Positions 61,533 to 64,000 of a stretch of DNA of 64,000 nucleotides are shown here, piece by piece. The position numbers were made by a program, and so were the translations under genes. Position 1 is the first letter of the stretch; each line of letters begins with the position of its first letter. The stretch lies in the NCBI RefSeq assembly GCF_001641335.1, contig NZ_LVEM01000001.1:2047333-2111332 (forward strand). Direction: 5' to 3'. Source of the stretch: Bradyrhizobium stylosanthis (lineage in GTDB: Bacteria; Pseudomonadota; Alphaproteobacteria; Rhizobiales; Xanthobacteraceae). Below the pieces are notes generated by a model. That model was not told the DNA's origin and ran no database searches. It saw only the letters and a program-made list of their open reading frames with translations.

Positions 61533-61667
61533 TCCTTCTCCCCTTGTGGGAGAAGGTGGCGCGAAGCGCCGGATGAGGGGTCTCTCGCCACAGATGTGCT
61601 CGCGGAGAGAGACCCCTCACCCGGCTTCGCTTTCGCGAAGCCACCCTCTCCCACAGGGGGAGAGGGT
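61533..61667. repeat. Long palindromic repeat, CCTTCTCCCCTTGTGGGAG type
   Basis: CCTTCTCCCCTTGTGGGAG at the left and CCACCCTCTCCCACAGGGGG at the right form the outer part; GAGGGGTCTCTC pairs with GAGAGACCCCTC and GGCGCGAAGCGCC is a hairpin. Lies in the gap between maoC-type and SDR genes. Confidence 0.8.
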
Positions 61668-61702
61668 CCGAGCGCACCGATTTGGACAGCTTTTGAGCAG
61701 CG

Positions 61703-61735
61703 ATGGATGGCCGGGTCAAGCCCGGCCATGACGGC
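61703..61735. repeat. Partial palindromic repeat, GGCCGGGTCAAGCCCGGCC type
   Basis: GGCCGGG-TCAAG-CCCGGCC hairpin followed by ATGACGGCC. A half element of the family at 54602 and 60472. Confidence 0.7.
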
Positions 61736-61740
61736 CGCGT

Positions 61741-62217
61741 TCAGGCGAAATAGGTCAGGCCGAGCCATTCCGCGACCAGCGCGGGCTTGTCCTCGCCTTC
61801 GATCTCCACCGTGACGTTGGTGCGAGTTTGAAATTCGCTGGGCTTGCGCAGTCTGGCTTCGGCGAGCACGAAACGGCCGCGGACACGCTTGCCCGAGCGC
61901 ACCGGCGAAATGAAGCGCAGCTTGTCGAAACCGTAGTTCACACCCATCGTGGCGCCCGCAACCGCCGGCATCACCTCGTAGGACATCACCGACAGCAGCG
62001 ACATCGTCAGGAAGCCGTGCGCAATGGTGGTACCGAAGGCCGTCTCCTTCGCCTTTTGGGGATCGACGTGGATGAACTGATGATCCTCGATCACGTCGGC
62101 GTAGGTGTCGATGCGGGGCTGATCGATCAGGTGCCACGAGGACACGCCGATCTCCTTGCCGACCATGGCCTGATAGGCCTCGAGCGCAATCGGCGGCTTC
62201 TTCCAGACTTCGTTCAC
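61741..62217 (-). CDS. MaoC-family enoyl-CoA hydratase
   Basis: A 158-residue single hot-dog hydratase. The catalytic D-x4-H motif is in ADVIEDHQFIHVDP, followed by TTIAHGFLTMSLLS. (R)-specific hydratases of this type add water to enoyl-CoA. Starts with GTG immediately after the TAA of the acyl-CoA synthetase gene, so the two are coupled. Confidence 0.92.
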   Translation of the reverse strand: MNEVWKKPPIALEAYQAMVGKEIGVSSWHLIDQPRIDTYADVIEDHQFIHVDPQKAKETAFGTTIAHGFLTMSLLSVMSYEVMPAVAGATMGVNYGFDKLRFISPVRSGKRVRGRFVLAEARLRKPSEFQTRTNVTVEIEGEDKPALVAEWLGLTYFA

Positions 62218-63936
62218 TTAGGTCTCACTCCGTGTTTTCGGCAGTTCCGGAAAATCCTCCTCGCGGAATTCCCGGCCGCGCAGCGGATCGTTGCGATCAT
62301 CGTCGCGTTCGAGCCGTCGTAGCTGCACGCGGCGGATTTTGCCAGAGATCGTCTTCGGCAGCTCGGTGACGATTTCGAGGCGGCGGATACGCTTGAACGG
62401 CGCAAGGCGCGTATGCAGGTGCTTGAAGATGGAGAGCGCGGTTTCCCGGCTGCGCTCCGCGCCCGAGGTCAGCAGCACGAAGGCCTTGGGGACGGCGAGC
62501 CGGATCGGATCGGGGCTGGGCACCACCGCGGCTTCGGCGACGAGCTCGTGCTCGAGCAGCACGCTTTCGAGCTCGAACGGGCTGATGCGGTAGTCCGAGG
62601 ATTTGAACACGTCGTCGGAGCGGCCGACGAAGGTGAGATAGCCGTCCTCATCCGCGAACACGACGTCGCCGCTGCGATAAAGCTTGCCCTCCGCGCCCGA
62701 GAGCTTGCCGTCGTCGCCCTGATAGCCCTGCATCAGGCCGGCGGGGCGGTCGGCACCCAGCACCAGGGCCACCTCGCCCTCCCTGGCAGGATGGCCGTCG
62801 GCATCGCTGACCTGGACGCGGTAGCCGGGCAGCGGCCGGCCCATCGAGCCGATCTTGATCGGCTGTCCCGGCGAGTTGCCGGCGAGCGCGGTCGTTTCGG
62901 TCTGGCCGTAGCCGTCGCGGATGGTGAGGCCCCAGGCGGCCTGCACCTGGTCGATCACCTCAGGATTGAGCGGCTCGCCGGCGCCGCAGACTTCGCGCAA
63001 GGCCACCTTGAACGAGGCGAGGTTCTCCTGGATGAACAGCCGCCACACCGTCGGCGGTGCGCACAGCGTCGTGACGCCGCAGCGGCCGATGGTGGCGAGC
63101 AGGCCTTTCGCATCGAAGCGCGGTTGGTTGACCACGAACACGGTGGCGCCGGCATTCCACGGCGCGAAGAAGCAGCTCCAGGCGTGCTTGGCCCAGCCGG
63201 GCGACGATATGTTGAGATGGACGTCGCCGGGCTTCAGCCCGATCCAGTACATGGTGGAGAGATGGCCGACGGGATAGCTGCGCTGGCTGTGCCGCACGAG
63301 CTTCGGCTTCGCGGTCGTGCCCGAGGTGAAATAGAGCAGCATCGGGTCGTCGGCGTTGGTCACACCGTCGGGCGCAAAACTCTCCGGCGCTTTCGCCGCC
63401 TCACCATAGGCGAGCCAGCCTTCGGCGGCAGCGCCGACCACGATGCGCACGATATTCTCGGCGCCAAGGCTTGCGAATTTCGCGACCTGATCCTCGGCGG
63501 CCACCACCGCCTTCGCCTTGCCGCGATCGAGCCGGTCGCGGAGCTCGTCGGCCGTGAGCAACGTCGTGGCGGGGATGACGACCACGCCGAGCTTCATCGC
63601 CGCCAGCATCGTCTCCCACAGCGGTACCACGTTGCCGAGCAGCAGCAGGAGATGGTCGCCGCGCTTCAGGCCCTGCGCGCGGAGGAAGTTCGCGACCTGG
63701 TTGGAGCGCTTCGAGAGCGCCGCAAATGACAGCTTCGTCTGCCTGTCCTGCGCGGCATCGACGATCCAGAGCGCAGGTCGATCCTTGCTGTCCGCATTCG
63801 CCGCCAGCTCGGCGTCGAACCAGTCGAGCGCCCAGTTGAAGGGAACCGGATCGGGCCAGCGGAACTCCCGGACCGCGGTCTCGTAGTCCGTTCGGTTATG
63901 AAGCAGAAACGCGCGCGCTTCCAAAAATGTCGTCAT
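62218..63936 (-). CDS. AMP-dependent acyl-CoA synthetase
   Basis: A 572-residue adenylating enzyme: AMP-binding signature LLYFTSGTTAKPKLVRHSQ, GAGEPLNPEVIDQVQAAWG, DGYGQTETT, YRSGDVVFADEDGYLTFVGRSDDVFKSSDYRISPFELESVL, and C-terminal lysine motif TELPKTISGKIRRVQLR. Activates a medium- or branched-chain acid to its CoA ester. First gene of a synthetase/MaoC/SDR set. The wording resembles medium-chain or benzoate-type synthetases; specificity not readable. Confidence 0.93.
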   Translation of the reverse strand: MTTFLEARAFLLHNRTDYETAVREFRWPDPVPFNWALDWFDAELAANADSKDRPALWIVDAAQDRQTKLSFAALSKRSNQVANFLRAQGLKRGDHLLLLLGNVVPLWETMLAAMKLGVVVIPATTLLTADELRDRLDRGKAKAVVAAEDQVAKFASLGAENIVRIVVGAAAEGWLAYGEAAKAPESFAPDGVTNADDPMLLYFTSGTTAKPKLVRHSQRSYPVGHLSTMYWIGLKPGDVHLNISSPGWAKHAWSCFFAPWNAGATVFVVNQPRFDAKGLLATIGRCGVTTLCAPPTVWRLFIQENLASFKVALREVCGAGEPLNPEVIDQVQAAWGLTIRDGYGQTETTALAGNSPGQPIKIGSMGRPLPGYRVQVSDADGHPAREGEVALVLGADRPAGLMQGYQGDDGKLSGAEGKLYRSGDVVFADEDGYLTFVGRSDDVFKSSDYRISPFELESVLLEHELVAEAAVVPSPDPIRLAVPKAFVLLTSGAERSRETALSIFKHLHTRLAPFKRIRRLEIVTELPKTISGKIRRVQLRRLERDDDRNDPLRGREFREEDFPELPKTRSET

Positions 63937-63965
63937 GATCCGGGCCCGTCGAATTGGTCTTCGAA

Positions 63966-63998
63966 CGTAGCCCGGATGGAGCGGAGCGCAATCCGGGG
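63966..63998. repeat. Start of palindromic repeat, CGTAGCCCGGATGGAGC type
   Basis: CGTAGCCCGGATGGAGC followed by GGAGCGCAATCCGGGG is the left part of a common Bradyrhizobiaceae intergenic palindrome; the right arm is beyond the window edge. Confidence 0.65.
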
Positions 63999-64000
63999 CC

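Overview
The window reads as a chromosomal segment of a high-GC alphaproteobacterium, most likely Bradyrhizobium or a close relative (Bradyrhizobiaceae). This rests on codon use, the density of intergenic palindromic repeats (CGTCATTGCGAGGAG, GTAGGATGGGTAGAGCG and TCATGGCCGGGCTTGTCCC types), and the combination of sox, gua, coxL-like and many ABC-importer genes. I assigned it from protein and repeat character only; no database search was possible.

Layout. 1-7.5 kb: the 3' part of a CUT1-type carbohydrate ABC importer (two permeases, ATPase), a GntR/HutC regulator, a cytoplasmic sulfatase with the C-S-P-S-R formylglycine site, a formylglycine-generating enzyme and a ClC anion transporter, all on + and nearly gapless. 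This looks like a sulfate-ester utilisation operon carrying its own sulfatase maturase. 7.5-13.6 kb: a divergent catabolic unit. An enolase-superfamily enzyme, a GMC oxidoreductase and a GntR regulator run on -, and a TauABC/NMT1-type importer runs on +. The 106-bp divergent promoter holds a perfect GGTCAT-N12-ATGACC inverted repeat.

13.9-29.4 kb: a sulfur-oxidation (sox) module. It contains soxXYZABCD, soxW, soxV (ccdA), soxS, two ArsR-type regulators with the two-cysteine arrangement of persulfide sensors (SqrR/BigR/SoxR), four YeeE/YedE-type sulfur transport proteins, two exported DsrE-like proteins around an exported alpha/beta hydrolase, and an unrecognised exported 239-residue protein. 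An 18-bp exact copy of the guaA 3' end lies at 13899-13916 and the real guaA terminus is at 29361-29378. The sox block therefore sits between two direct repeats made of the guaA end, a known integration target, and could be an integrated island that has lost its integrase.

29.4-64 kb: mostly housekeeping and metabolic genes: guaA, guaB, rsmB, rlmE, ppx/gppA, cspA, an ABC-F ATPase, a DHA2 MFS exporter and an orphan CoxL-like molybdoenzyme subunit. A seven-gene amino-acid-type ABC/RidA/acylase operon (37.4-43.1 kb) follows a perfect 16-bp LacI-type palindrome and is followed by a LacI regulator. An acyl-CoA synthetase/MaoC/SDR fatty-acid-like operon closes the window. Nearly every intergenic gap above 80 bp in this half holds a palindromic repeat element.

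How the genes could work together (inference): the sulfatase block frees sulfate and an organic moiety outside the sox module. The sox module oxidises thiosulfate fully to sulfate in the periplasm (SoxCD present), with YeeE/YedE proteins moving reduced sulfur, SoxS/SoxV/SoxW keeping thiols reduced, and two thiol-sensing repressors acting on AT-rich operators, one of which (25482-25497) is an exact ATTC-N8-GAAT match.
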